From Candidatus Protistibacter heckmannii (lineage in GTDB: Bacteria; Pseudomonadota; Gammaproteobacteria; Burkholderiales; Burkholderiaceae): a stretch of DNA of 64,000 nt. Location of the stretch: NCBI GenBank assembly GCA_025050535.1, contig JALBVF010000003.1:1-64000 (forward strand), given 5' to 3'. Of this stretch, positions 35,650 through 44,575 are shown piece after piece. A program made the translations under genes and the position numbers. Every line of letters begins with the position of its first letter. Within the stretch, counting starts at the first letter, position 1. The notes under the pieces were generated by a model. That model saw only the letters and a program-made list of their open reading frames with translations, was not told the DNA's origin and made no database searches.

Positions 35650-36763
35650 TTGATCCCGCACTTAAACATTGAGCTTATTGAGTGATATAGAGTCGGCATG
35701 TTGCATGGACAACATCGACTCGAGAACGCTGCCGGTAGCCGCCCTGAACGAACGGCACCGACGTGCGGTGAAAATGCGGCTGGATGGCGTGAGCCTGAAG
35801 GACACGGTGGCGCATGCGAGATGTCGCGCACGACGCTCATTGCGGCGGTGAAGGCGTATCGCGCGGGCGGGTGGAAGGCCCTCGACGTTGAGCGCCCCGG
35901 GCGCCCGCAGGGTACGGGCAGAACGCTGACGGCGGAGCAGGAGCGCGAGGTTCAGCGGCTGATCCGCGACCGCACGCCCGACCAGTTGAAGATGATCTAT
36001 GCGCTGTGGAGCCGCCAGGCAGTTGCCGAGTTGATCCTTAACCGATAAGGCATCAAGCTGGCCGTTCGCACGATGGGCCTGTATCTGGAGCGTTGGGGCT
36101 TCACGCCGAAAAAGCCCATGAAGAAGGCCTACGAGCAGTCGCCGGCGGCGGTGAAAAAGTGGCTCGACGAGGACTACCCGGTGATCGCCGCCTGCGCCAA
36201 GGCTGAGGGGGCCGAAATTCACTGGGGCGACGAGACCGGCGTGCGCCGCGACGACGTGCGCGGGCGCAGCTATGCCACGCAGGGCCAAACGCCCGTGATT
36301 CGCGTGAACAACAAGCGCCACGGCTTGTCGGTGATCTCCACCGTCACCAACAAGGGCCAGATGCGCTGGCAGGCCTTCGACGGAGCGTTGAGCGCCGACA
36401 TCCTGATCGACTTCCTGCGCCGGCTGGTCAAGGATGCCGGCCGAAAGATCTACTTGATCCTGGACAACCTGCGTGTGCACCACAGCAAGCCTGTGAAGGC
36501 CTGGCTGGCCGAGCACAAGCACGAGATCGAAGTCTTCTACTTGCCCAGCTACAGCCCCGAACTGAGCCCCAACGAAATGGCCAATGCCGACCTGAAGCAG
36601 ATCGGCACCAAACTCGCTCCAGCTCGCTCGAAGCTGCAACTGGTGAATGCCACGCGCCAGCATCTGCTCAGCGTTTAGCGACAGCCCGAGCGCGTCAAGA
36701 GCTACTTCGAACATTCGCCGGTTCGGTATGCTGCTTGAGTTTATTGTTTCAATGCAGGATAAA
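35650..36763 (+). mobile_element. IS630-family element copy C (different from A, B and D), inactive
   Basis: 1114 bp with TA at 35648-35649 and 36764-36765. Inward ends TTGATCCCGCACTTAAAC and TTTATCCTGCATTGAAAC are imperfect inverted repeats. Inserted between recG and glpK, 33 bases before the glpK start, so it probably separates glpK from its promoter. Its transposase is related to, but clearly distinct from, that of copies A/B/D. Confidence 0.85.
35705..36738 (+). pseudogene. IS630 transposase, decayed
   Basis: The DDE transposase can be followed end to end but is broken three times: a frameshift near 35815 between L-K-D-T-V-A and M-S-R-T-T-L, an in-frame TAA at 36046-36048 after I-L-N-R, and an in-frame TAG at 36676-36678 before [10 protein letters not shown]. 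Catalytic blocks W-G-D-E-T, L-I-L-D-N and S-P-E-L-S-P-N-E are all still readable. The C-terminus V-R-Y-A-A parallels copies A, B and D. Confidence 0.88.
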
Positions 36764-36796
36764 TATTCAAGGCGGCAAAGGCGGGTGGAGACAGGC

Positions 36797-38286
36797 ATGG
36801 GATGCATACTGGCGATCGACCAGGGCACCTCGAGTTCGCGCGCGATCGTGTTCGACGAACAGGGCGGCGTGGTCGCGCAGGCGCAGCAGGAATTCAAGCA
36901 GATTTTTCCGCCGCCGGGCTTGGTCGAGCATGATCCGCTCGAAATCTGGGACAGCCAGCTCGCCACCTGCCGCGCCGCGCTGGAGAAAGCCGGTCTGCAC
37001 GCTGCCGATCTCTCGGCCCTGGGCATCACCAATCAGCGCGAGACCATGGTCGTCTGTGAGAAAGCCACCGGCCGGTGTTCAGCGCCATCGTCTGGCAGGG
37101 ACGGCGCACCGAGGCGATCTGTGTCGGACTGCGCGAGCGCGGCCGCGCCGAGCCGCTGCGCGCCAAGACTGGGCTGATCCTCAACCTCTATTTCTCCGGC
37201 ACCAAGCTCGCCTGGATCCTCGACACGGTGCTGGGCGCGCACCAGCGCGCCGAGGCCGGCGAGCTGCTCTTCGGCAACGAAGACACCTGGCTAGTCTGGA
37301 AGTTGACTGGCGGGCGGCTGCACGTCACCGACGTGACCAACGCCTCGCGCACGATGATGTGGAACATCCACACTCATGAATGGGATGCGCAGATTCTGGA
37401 TTGGCTGAACGTGCCCGCGGCCATGCTGCCGCAGGTGCACCGCTCGAGCCATCTTTTCGGCGAGACCGATGCGCCCTGGCTTGGCGGCGCGGTGAAGATC
37501 GGCGGCATCGCCGGCGACCAGCAGGCGGCCCTTTACGGCCATGCCTGCTTCAAGCCGGGCATGGCCAAGAACACCTACAGCACTTGCTGCTTCATGCTGC
37601 CCAATACGGGCGGCCGCTGCGCGGACTCGCGCAGCGGCCTGGTGAGCACGGCGGCCTGCCAGACGGTGGACGCGCCGCAGTATGCCGTGGAGGGCAGCGT
37701 CTTCGTCGGCGGGGCGGTGGTGCAGTGGCTGCGCGACGGACTCAAGGCCATCGAGAAGTCGGCGGACATCGAAGGGCTGGCTGCAGAGGTGCCGGATTCC
37801 GGCGGCGTTGTCTTCGTGCCGGCCTTCACGGGCCTGGGCGCGCCCTACTGGTTGCCTTCGGCGCAGGGCGCGATCGTCGGTCTCTCGCGTGGCACGAGCA
37901 TCGCCCACATCGCGCGCGCGGCGCTCGAATCCATCGCCTTCCAGAGCGCCGCGCTGCTGCAGGCGATGGTCAAGGACACCGTTTCGCCCATCGCCGAGCT
38001 GCGCGTCGACGGCGGCGCCTCGGCCAACAATCTGCTGCTGCAATTCCAGGCCGACCTGCTCGGCATCCCGGTGTTGCGGCCCAGTGTCACGGAGACCACG
38101 GCCTTTGGCGCGGCCTATCTAGCGGGGCTTGCGGTGGGCGTCTACAGCGGGGAGGCGGCCTTGTCGAAGCAGTGGCAGGTGGACAGGGAATTCCATCCGG
38201 CCATGAGCCGCGACCAAGCGCTGAGTCTAATGGAGAAATGGGAGAGCGCGGTCGCGAAGACGGTGCTGCCGGTGAAACAGCGCTAG
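36797..38286 (+). pseudogene. glpK: Glycerol kinase, single frameshift
   Basis: Would phosphorylate glycerol to glycerol-3-phosphate. The N-terminal 92 codons read the FGGY kinase start ([10 protein letters not shown] near 6-15, I-T-N-Q-R-E-T near 77-83), then the frame breaks at about 37070-37076. The rest reads F-S-A-I-V-W-Q through the C-terminus with G-G-V-V-F-V-P-A-F and D-G-G-A-S-A-N-N. Restoring one GGCC unit at GGCCGG would give T-G-R-P-V-F-S-A and a 497-residue protein, normal for GlpK. GTGGAGA precedes ATG 36797. No other lesion is visible, so inactivation is recent or reversible. Confidence 0.85.
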
Positions 38287-38316
38287 GCGGCGCCGGGCGG
38301 CGCGGGACGCTGGCAT

Positions 38317-38343
38317 GAAAAACGGGCCTCCTTGGAGGCCCGT
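38317..38343 (-). terminator. Terminator of the outer-membrane protein gene
   Basis: Minus-strand stem ACGGGCCTCC/GGAGGCCCGT followed by TTTTTC, 34 bases after the ancestral stop at 38377. It lies between convergent glpK and the porin-like gene. Confidence 0.8.
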
Positions 38344-38376
38344 CGTGCTTGCGAGGAGTGCGGCTTGCGCCGCCGC

Positions 38377-39015
38377 TCAGAACTTGACCTTCAGGCCCAG
38401 GCTCGCGGTGCCCGCGCTGTACCTGCCACCGAGGCTGTCGTCCATGATTTTTTAGTAGCGCTCGAGCTCGAAGCGCAGGCTGGTGGCGTTGGACAGCGCA
38501 TATTCGACACCGAGGCCGAGCATCCAGGGCGTTTTTTTGCTGGTGGCGCCAGCTGGAACGGGGATGCCGGGCGTGCTGCTGGAGCTCGACAGCGTGGTGC
38601 GCGTGTACGCCGCGCCGACCTTGGTGAAGAGCCGCCAGTTGTCCGTCACCGGCAGCATGCCGAGCATGGACAGCGACACGCCGTTGATGCTGCGCTCGGC
38701 GTTCCCGCTGCCCGAGGTGCCGGGGCGGAACATGCTCATCTTGCTCTTGCCCAGCATCACGCCCGCGCCTTCGATGGCGAAGTAGCAGTTGAAGCTGTAG
38801 TCCAGGCCGAGCTTCAGACCGTAGGAATTGAAGTTGGAGCCGGTCTCCTGGCCGGTGGGCACGCCGCCGTCGAGCGTGCCGTTGGAGGCGCCGGCGGCGC
38901 CAAGGCCGTACCAGCCTTTGTCGTTGCCGCCTGGCGCGGCCGCGGCGGCGGCGGACGCGAGACCCAGCAGGAGCGCGGCGAGGCTGGCCGCTGTGCTTGC
39001 TTGCAATGCCTTCAT
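38377..39015 (-). pseudogene. Small outer-membrane beta-barrel protein with premature stop
   Basis: A 212-codon frame starting with a signal peptide (M-K-A-L-Q-A-S-T, cleavage after A-A-A-A-A-A-P region) and alternating barrel strands such as W-Y-G-L-G-A-A-G and L-K-L-G-L-D-Y. GGGGGA precedes ATG 39015. After L-R-F-E-L-E-R-Y an in-frame TAA (38452-38454) cuts the chain. Beyond it the frame continues 24 codons to L-G-L-K-V-K-F and TGA, a proper C-terminal strand with terminal Phe needed for BAM recognition. Losing the last strand should prevent assembly. OmpA-like/OmpW-like family; substrate unknown. Confidence 0.8.
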
Positions 39016-39088
39016 GAGATTCCCCCTTGTTGAAGAAGCAGGACCGCGGGACACGCGCCTGCCGTCTAGCTCGGTGGGGTGAATCTGC

Positions 39089-40766
39089 TCAGGCTTCGTT
39101 CCGTTTTTTGTGTTGCAAATTGTAAGACGGAAGGCAAAAGCCGCGAGACCAAAAAAAGGGCGGCCATCGAGGCCGCCCTTGGGGGAGGGGCCGGAAGCCG
39201 CGGCGCCTGCCCGCGCCGCCCTTGGCGGGACGCGTCAGCCAGATCACACCGATCAGCAGTATGAAGAGCACGGCCGAGCCGTAGAAGATGTCGTTCGCGC
39301 CGAGCATGTTGGCCTGCTGCGAGAGCACGCGCTCGATCATGCCCAGGGCCTGGGGCTGCGGCATGCCGATGCTGCCCAGGTCCTGCACGGTCTGGTGCAG
39401 CGCGGGCTGCCAGGCGGTGGCCTGTTCCACGAGCTGGACGTGGTGCAGTGAGCTTCGGTTCTCCCAGAGCGTGGACGAGGCCGAGGCGCCGACCGCGCCG
39501 AAGGTGATGCGCACGAAATTCGACAGCCCCGAGGCCGCGGGAATGCGGTGGCCGGGCAGGCCGGAGAGCGTGATCGAGGTCAGCGGGATGAAGAAACAGG
39601 CCATGGCCACGCCCTTCAGCAGCGTGGGCACCATCAGCGTCCAGGTGTCCACGCCGGTGGTGAAGCCGGCGCGCAGCCAGCAGACCAGGGCGAAGATGAC
39701 GAAGGCGAAGCTCGAGACGATGCGCGCATTCCAGCCGGGCAGCTTCTTGCCGATGATCGGCGTGAGCAGGATCGCGAAGATGCCCACCGGCGCCATGATC
39801 AGGCCGGCGTGCGTCGCGGTGTAGCCAAGGTTGGTCTGAAGCCACAGCGGCACGATCACCCGGTTGCCGAAGAGCAGGCCGTAGGCGAGCGAGATGGCGA
39901 ACACGCCGCCGCTGAAGTTGCGCCGCGCGAACAGCGTCAGGTCGACGACCGGATGCTCCTCGGTCAGCTCCCAGGCGATAAAGACGATGAAGCCGACGAG
40001 CGCGGTGAGGCCCAGGATGATGATCTCGGGCGACTGGAACCAGTCGAGCTCCTTGCCCTTGTCGAGCATGAGCTGCATCGAGGTGACCAAGATCACCAGC
40101 AGGGCGAGCCAGATCTTGTCGATCGGCAGCGCCCTGGTGGGCGTTTCACGCTTGTGATAGATGGACCAGTTCGCCCAGGCGGCGCCGATGCCCACCGGCA
40201 CGTTGATGTAGAATATCCACGGCCAGCTCATGTTGTGGGAGATGCAGCCGCCCAAGATCGGGCCCATGATCGGCGCCACCAGCGTGGTCATGCCCCACAG
40301 CGCGAGCGCCATGGACGCCTTGGCCGGCTTGAAGCTGGAGAGCAGCAGGGTCTGCGAGAGCGGGATCATCGGGCCGGCGACGAGGCCCTGCACGATGCGC
40401 GCGAAGATCAGCATCTGCAGATTGGGGGCTAGACCGCAGAGCCAGGACGAGAGCACGAACAGCAGGATCGAGGTCGTGAACAAGCTTCACCTGGCCGAAG
40501 CGCATCGTCAGCCAGCCGGTCAGCGGCACGGAGATGGCGTTGGCCACGGCGAAAGAGGTGATCACCCAGGTGCCCTGGCTCGGCGAGACGCCCAGGTCGC
40601 CGGAGATCGCCGGGATCGACACAATGGCGATCGAGGTGTCGAGCACGTTCATGAAGGTCGCCAGCGACAGCGCGATCGTGCCGACCAGCAGCTTGGCGCC
40701 GCTGAGCGGCTGCGGCACCGGCTAGATGCCGGGCTGCGGTGCAGCGCTGGTGTTGTTCTCGGCCAT
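39089..40766 (-). pseudogene. emrB: EmrB/QacA-type MFS multidrug efflux pump, multiply disrupted
   Basis: Would be the 14-span inner-membrane pump of an EmrAB system. ATG 40766 opens M-A-E-N-N-T-S, but codon 15 is TAG (40722-40724). After a proper first region (L-D-T-S-I-A-I-V-S-I-P, G-W-L-T-M-R-F-G-Q) one extra base near 40481 shifts the frame inside V-K-L-F-T-T-S. The remaining twelve or so spans are intact to I-W-L-T-R-P, after which the reading runs 40 codons through the terminator to a chance stop. Three separate lesions, so no functional product. It starts one base after emrA. Confidence 0.88.
39151..39180 (-). terminator. Terminator of the emr operon
   Basis: Minus-strand stem AAGGGCGGCC/GGCCGCCCTT with a 5-base loop, followed by seven T. 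The emrB frame now reads through this hairpin, which suggests its original stop codon was lost. Confidence 0.85.
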
Positions 40767-40767
40767 C

Positions 40768-41809
40768 TCAGCCTCCGGCGGACTTGGGCGCGGCAGCGCC
40801 CAGATTGGCGCTGATAATGCGGGCGACGATCTCGTCGGCCTGCTTGGACACGCCGTCGAAGACCTGGGTCTGCAGCACGGCGGCCGGCGCGGCCAGGGCG
40901 TCGCCCTTGGTGCGGGTGTCGACCTTCACGACGGTGGACATGCCCACGTGCAGCGGATTGGCCTTCGGCTCCTTCGGGTCGAGCTGGATGCGCACCGGCA
41001 GGCGCTGCACTACCTTGATCCAGTTACCGGTGGCGTTCTTCGCGGGCAGCAGGGCGAAGGCCGAGCCGGTGCCGGCGCCCAGGCCGACCACGCGGCCGTG
41101 GTAGCTCACGCTGCTGCCGTAGATATCGGCGCGCACACGCGATAGCTGGCCTTCCTTGAAGTTGGCGTCGACCCACACGCCGTCGAGCGGCACCACGGCC
41201 ATCAGGGGGGCGACGCGCTGGCCGACCTGCACGGCGCGCTTGGCGACGTAGCCGTTCAGCGGCGAGGAGATGGCGACGCGAGCGTAGGCCAGATAGGCCT
41301 CGCGCACGCTTGCCGAGGCGCGCAGCACGTTGGGATGCTTCTCGACGCTGGTGCCTTCTGTCAGCGTGCGGTTGGCCGCGAGCTGGTCGTTGGCGACGGC
41401 GAGGTTGGCCTGGGCGGCCTTGAGCGCAGTGCGGGCGTGGGCGATTTCCTCGGCCGGCACGGCGCCGCAGGTCTTCGTTAGCGCGCGCGAGTTCGGTTTC
41501 GCGCAGGCTCACGGCCGCCTGCAGGGCGCCGTTGTTCAGGAAGGTCGTGCGCACTTCGTGCACGGTCTTGGCGAGCCGGGCTTCGGCCTGGATGGCGGTG
41601 ACGGTGCCCGCGACCTGCGGCGTGATCTGCACGACGTTGCCGGCGACGTAGGCTTCGTCGGTCTCTTCCATGAAGCGGGAGTACAGCGCCCAGTAGGCGC
41701 CGTAGACGACGATGATGACGATGAGTCCGAGCGTGATGATGCTCAGCAGGAATTTGCGCTTCGCGCCGTTGCCGTTGGCGGCGGGTTCGGTGGTGGTGGG
41801 TTCGCTCAT
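40768..41809 (-). pseudogene. emrA: EmrA-type membrane fusion protein, disrupted
   Basis: Would link the inner pump to the outer-membrane channel. The start is normal: GGAGCC before ATG 41809, a membrane anchor (I-I-T-L-G-L-I-V-I-I-V-V-Y) and T-D-E-A-Y-V-A-G-N-V-V-Q-I-T-P. After V-T-A-I-Q-A the lipoyl-half segment usual in EmrA (about 25-30 residues ending L-D-x-A-D-A) is absent, then E-A-R-L-A-K-T-V-H-E-V-R resumes in frame. A second deletion near 41457 after A-N-E-D-L-R-R shifts the frame into V-P-A-E-E-I-A. The remainder is intact to A-A-P-K-S-A-G-G. The in-frame loss is inferred from family memory. Confidence 0.82.
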
Positions 41810-41845
41810 GACTGGCTCCGGGGGATTCTGGATTGGGCTGAGGGA

Positions 41846-43312
41846 TCAGCCCTGGGTATTGGTTTGCTGCGAGGCGGTGGCGGGCGCGGCTGCGTCCACG
41901 CCGCCGCCCAGCGCCTTGATCAGGCCGATCTGCAGGTCGATGCGGCGTGCCAGCAGGTTGGCGCTCACGCGGCTTTGCGTGAGTTAGGCGCTCTCCGCGC
42001 CCAGCACCTGCAGTTGCGAGCCGAGGCCAACCTTGTAGCGCGTCTGCGAAAGCTCCCAGCCGTGGCGGGCGGCCTGCAGCACGACGTTTTGCTGCTCGAT
42101 CTGCTTCTCGGTGTTCTCGATGCCGGCGACCTGGTCGGCCAGTTCGCGCAGCGCCTCGGTCAGCGTCTGGTTGTAGCTGGCGACGGCGTTGTCGTGGGCG
42201 GCGTTCTTACCGCTCAGGCTGATGTTGGGCATGAATTCGGACTTGACGGTCTGCACATCCTTGCCGGCGGCCTCCACTCTCCAGCGCGCGGCCATGAGAT
42301 CGGGGCGGCGCGAGAGCAGGTCGATCTGCGCGTTGTCGGGCAGGCGCGGCGCGGGCAGGGCCTGCAGACGTGGCGCGGCGATCTTCAGGCCGCGGTCCTG
42401 GCCCTTGCCGAGCAGGGCGGCGAGCTGGTGGCGGGTGAGGTCGATCTGCTCGTCGAGCTTCTGCACTTCGAGCGCAGCGCTGGCGCGGTTGCCACGGCTG
42501 GTGCTATCTTCAATGCGGGTGTCCAGGCCGGCCTTCAGGCGCTGCTGGGTGAGCGCGGAGAACTGGTCGCACAGATCCAGGTTGCGCTTGACCAGGTCGC
42601 GCTGCGCGATCTGCAGGCCGAGCTGGTTGTAGGCGCGGGCCACGGCGGCGGTCAGCGTGAGCTTGACGGCTTGGGCTTCGGCCTGCGCGGCCATGTCCTG
42701 GGCCACGGCAGACTTGAGCGCGGTGCTATGGCGGCCCCAGAGGTCGAGGTCGTACTTGGCGCTGACGGTGGCGTCGTTCAGCGTGAACCAGTTGCCGGCC
42801 AGGGTCGAGGGATAGATGAAGTTCTCGCTGATGCGCTGATAGGTCGATTCGGCGTTCACCGCATAGCTGGGCTTGGTCGCGGAATCGGCGGCGGAGACCG
42901 CGGCGCGGGCGGCGGCGATGCGCACCTGTGCGGCCTGCAGGCTCGGGTTGCCGGCCAGGGCTTCGTCGATCAGGGCCTTGAGCTGCGGATCGGCGAGGCT
43001 CTCTGTCCAGTTGGCGGCGGGCCATTGACCGCCCTGCGCGGGCAGCGACTTCTGCGCGGCGTAGTTGCCGGCATCGTTCATCTTAGCCAGCGGCCGGTCG
43101 GCGTCGCCCATGGCCGCGCAGCCCGCGAGGGTCAGCACGGTGATGGCGGCGGCCACCGCGGTGAGGCTGGTGGAGAGATAGGCGATGACCGAGGTCTTGC
43201 CGTCGAGATGCGAGGATTCCTGTCCGGCTTCGCGGCGGGCGCAGCGTTGCGCGCCGCGCTGGCCAGCCTGGCCGGGATGGGCTTCGTGTTGGAGTTCGCT
43301 CAGGGTGTTCAT
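41846..43312 (-). pseudogene. NodT/OprM-type outer-membrane efflux lipoprotein, premature stop
   Basis: Outer-membrane factor of the emr operon. ATG 43312 overlaps the marR stop. It has an unusual N-terminal lead of about 40 residues, then a lipoprotein signal with L-T-L-A-G-C. Codon 443 is TAA (41984-41986) after V-L-G-A-E-S-A; the frame continues 45 codons through L-T-Q-S-R and L-I-K-A-L-G-G-G, a normal C-terminus, to TGA at 41846. A second loss is likely between N-I-S-L-S-G and K-N-A-A-H-D, where family members usually have some 50 more residues. The final helices are lost even if the stop is the only defect. Confidence 0.82.
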
Positions 43313-43791
43313 GATGTTTCTCTGTTGTCCGCGATCTTGCGGAGTAGGGCTTTCAGGTTGTCGACCTCAGCATGCGAGAAATCGTTGAAGCGGGCGTTGA
43401 GCACGCCGACAAAGAGTTCGGGCAGCTTGGCTGCGAGCGTGCGGCCTTCGCCGGTGAGCATCAGCTTGACCACGCGGCGATCTTCTTCGCTGCGCACGCG
43501 CGCGATCAGGCCGCGTTTTTCCAGGCGGTCGACCAGGCGCGTCATCGCGCCGACGTCGATGCAGAAGTCGCGGCTCATCGCCGAGGGCGTCACCGAGCCT
43601 TCGCCGCTCTTGAGGATCCGCATCATCAGGGCGGCCTGCTGATGCGTGATGTCATTGGGCATCAGGGCCTGATCCATGCTCATCGACAGGCTCGATTTCG
43701 CGCGGTGCATCCAGTAGCCGACGCTCTCCTCGAGCATGTAACGCTCGACGGTGAACAGCGGCTGCTTGTCGGAAGAAGGTTGCTTAGGCAT
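43309..43791 (-). CDS. MarR-family transcriptional regulator
   Basis: Winged-helix repressor likely controlling the downstream efflux genes. It reads V-E-R-Y-M-L-E-E-S-V-G-Y-W-M near the N-terminus, I-T-H-Q-Q-A-A-L-M-M-R-I-L, then D-V-G-A-M-T-R-L-V-D-R-L-E-K-R-G-L-I, the recognition helix and wing with S-E-E-D-R-R-V. It resembles EmrR/MprA-like regulators of emrAB. ATG 43791 gives 160 residues; a TTG at 43821 adds ten codons but lies inside the -10. The stop overlaps the next gene (ATGA). It is the only gene of this operon without a visible lesion. Confidence 0.87.
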   Translation of the reverse strand: MPKQPSSDKQPLFTVERYMLEESVGYWMHRAKSSLSMSMDQALMPNDITHQQAALMMRILKSGEGSVTPSAMSRDFCIDVGAMTRLVDRLEKRGLIARVRSEEDRRVVKLMLTGEGRTLAAKLPELFVGVLNARFNDFSHAEVDNLKALLRKIADNRETS

Positions 43792-43822
43792 TTTTTGTCC
43801 ATTCAATGATTGCTTAGGCAAT
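43780..43822. promoter_or_regulatory. Candidate MarR operator: palindrome plus repeated half
   Basis: ATTGCTTAGGCAAT at 43809-43822 has 5-base arms (ATTGC/GCAAT) around TTAG, overlapping the -10. The 11-mer TTGCTTAGGCA recurs at 43780-43790, exactly 30 bases away, covering the ATG. Position over promoter and start fits autorepression. Confidence 0.6.
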
Positions 43823-43848
43823 TATATAAGTAGAGAAAAATTTGTCAA
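43821..43848 (-). promoter_or_regulatory. Sigma-70 promoter of the marR-emr operon
   Basis: On the minus strand, TTGACA (43848-43843) and TATAAT (43826-43821), both exact consensus, with a 16-base spacer. It is the strongest promoter match in the window. It drives marR and the now-broken efflux genes. Confidence 0.85.
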
Positions 43849-43907
43849 GGCAAGTATTTTGCTTTTTTCAGGTTGAATCAGACAGATTAGGGAGAAATTG
43901 TGGCTTA

Positions 43908-44413
43908 TTGATCCGGCAGGAAGAAGTTTTCATGCGGCGTATTTGACGCGGAGATCCTGGAAGTAGGATTTCACGCGTTCGAGATGGGTTTCGATGAACG
44001 CCATATGGTTCTTTGCTGCAGCGTGTAATTTGGCCTTTGTTCTGACGGGGACTCGTGTGCTGATGACATGTTTCAGGTCGGCGTTGAGTCGCTCATCCAG
44101 ATTGAGCTCCGGGCTGTAGCTGGGCAGGTAAAAGACTTCGATGTCGGCTTGGTGCTCGGCAAGCCATGCCTTGACCGGCTTGCAGTGATGCACGCCGAGG
44201 TTGTCGAGGATCAGGAACACTTTCTTGCCCGCGCGCTTGATCGGCTTTTTCGGCGTGAAACCCCATGACTCCGTATCCCTTCCGATGCAACCTCACGACC
44301 TGCTTTCGCCTCTCGTGCAGTTGCTCCAGTTTTTGGTATTGAGCGTCTTCTTTTTCCATGCCGATTCGATGTCAGAAATGATATTAAATTAAATCTTTAT
44401 ATTGCCGCGTCAA
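43908..44413 (-). mobile_element. IS630-family copy D, internally deleted derivative
   Basis: 506 bp with both ends (TTGATCCGGCAGGAAGAAG, TTGACGCGGCAATATAAAG) and flanking TA at 43906-43907 and 44414-44415. Compared with copy B it lacks two internal blocks of 320 and 296 bases. The first junction falls in a shared GCGCGCTTG (44231-44239), the second in CCA (about 44263-44265). It is therefore a non-autonomous, MITE-like derivative of the same element. Confidence 0.87.
43930..44359 (-). pseudogene. Transposase remnant in copy D
   Basis: The N-terminal ~32 codons (Q-K-L-E-Q-L-H-E-R-R-K-Q-V-V-R) and the C-terminal ~96 codons (L-I-L-D-N, S-P-E-L-N-L-D-E, V-K-Y-A-A) remain. The middle, including the first catalytic aspartate, is deleted and the two parts are out of frame. 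Confidence 0.85.
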
Positions 44414-44456
44414 TAGTGCCATCACCGTGCCGCAATCGTGCGATGAAGTCTGCCGC

Positions 44457-44477
44457 AAAAACCCCGATTGAGCGGGG
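44457..44477 (-). terminator. Orphan terminator-like hairpin
   Basis: On the minus strand, CCCCG/CGGGG stem with a 6-base loop followed by TTTTT. No intact minus-strand gene lies upstream of it, so it may be a relic. Apart from this and the next site, 44414-44575 holds nothing I recognise. Confidence 0.5.
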
Positions 44478-44510
44478 CGCCACTTATCCGGTTGAATAAG
44501 CAGGTTTTAC

Positions 44511-44522
44511 GCAATCAATTGC
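44511..44522. promoter_or_regulatory. Short palindrome upstream of the tetR-type gene
   Basis: GCAATCAATTGC, 5-base arms around CA, 54 bases before ATG 44576. TetR proteins often bind palindromes just upstream of their own gene, so it is a possible operator; no other support. Confidence 0.3.
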
Positions 44523-44575
44523 ATTTGACATCCCGGGCTGCTTGGTGAAAATTAATGACTAACGAGTTATTTGCC

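Noticed and set aside
40146-40480. Out-of-frame continuation of the 190-codon N-terminal emrB reading
   Set aside because: It is emrB read in the wrong frame after the insertion near 40481; the conserved transporter sequence continues in the other frame.
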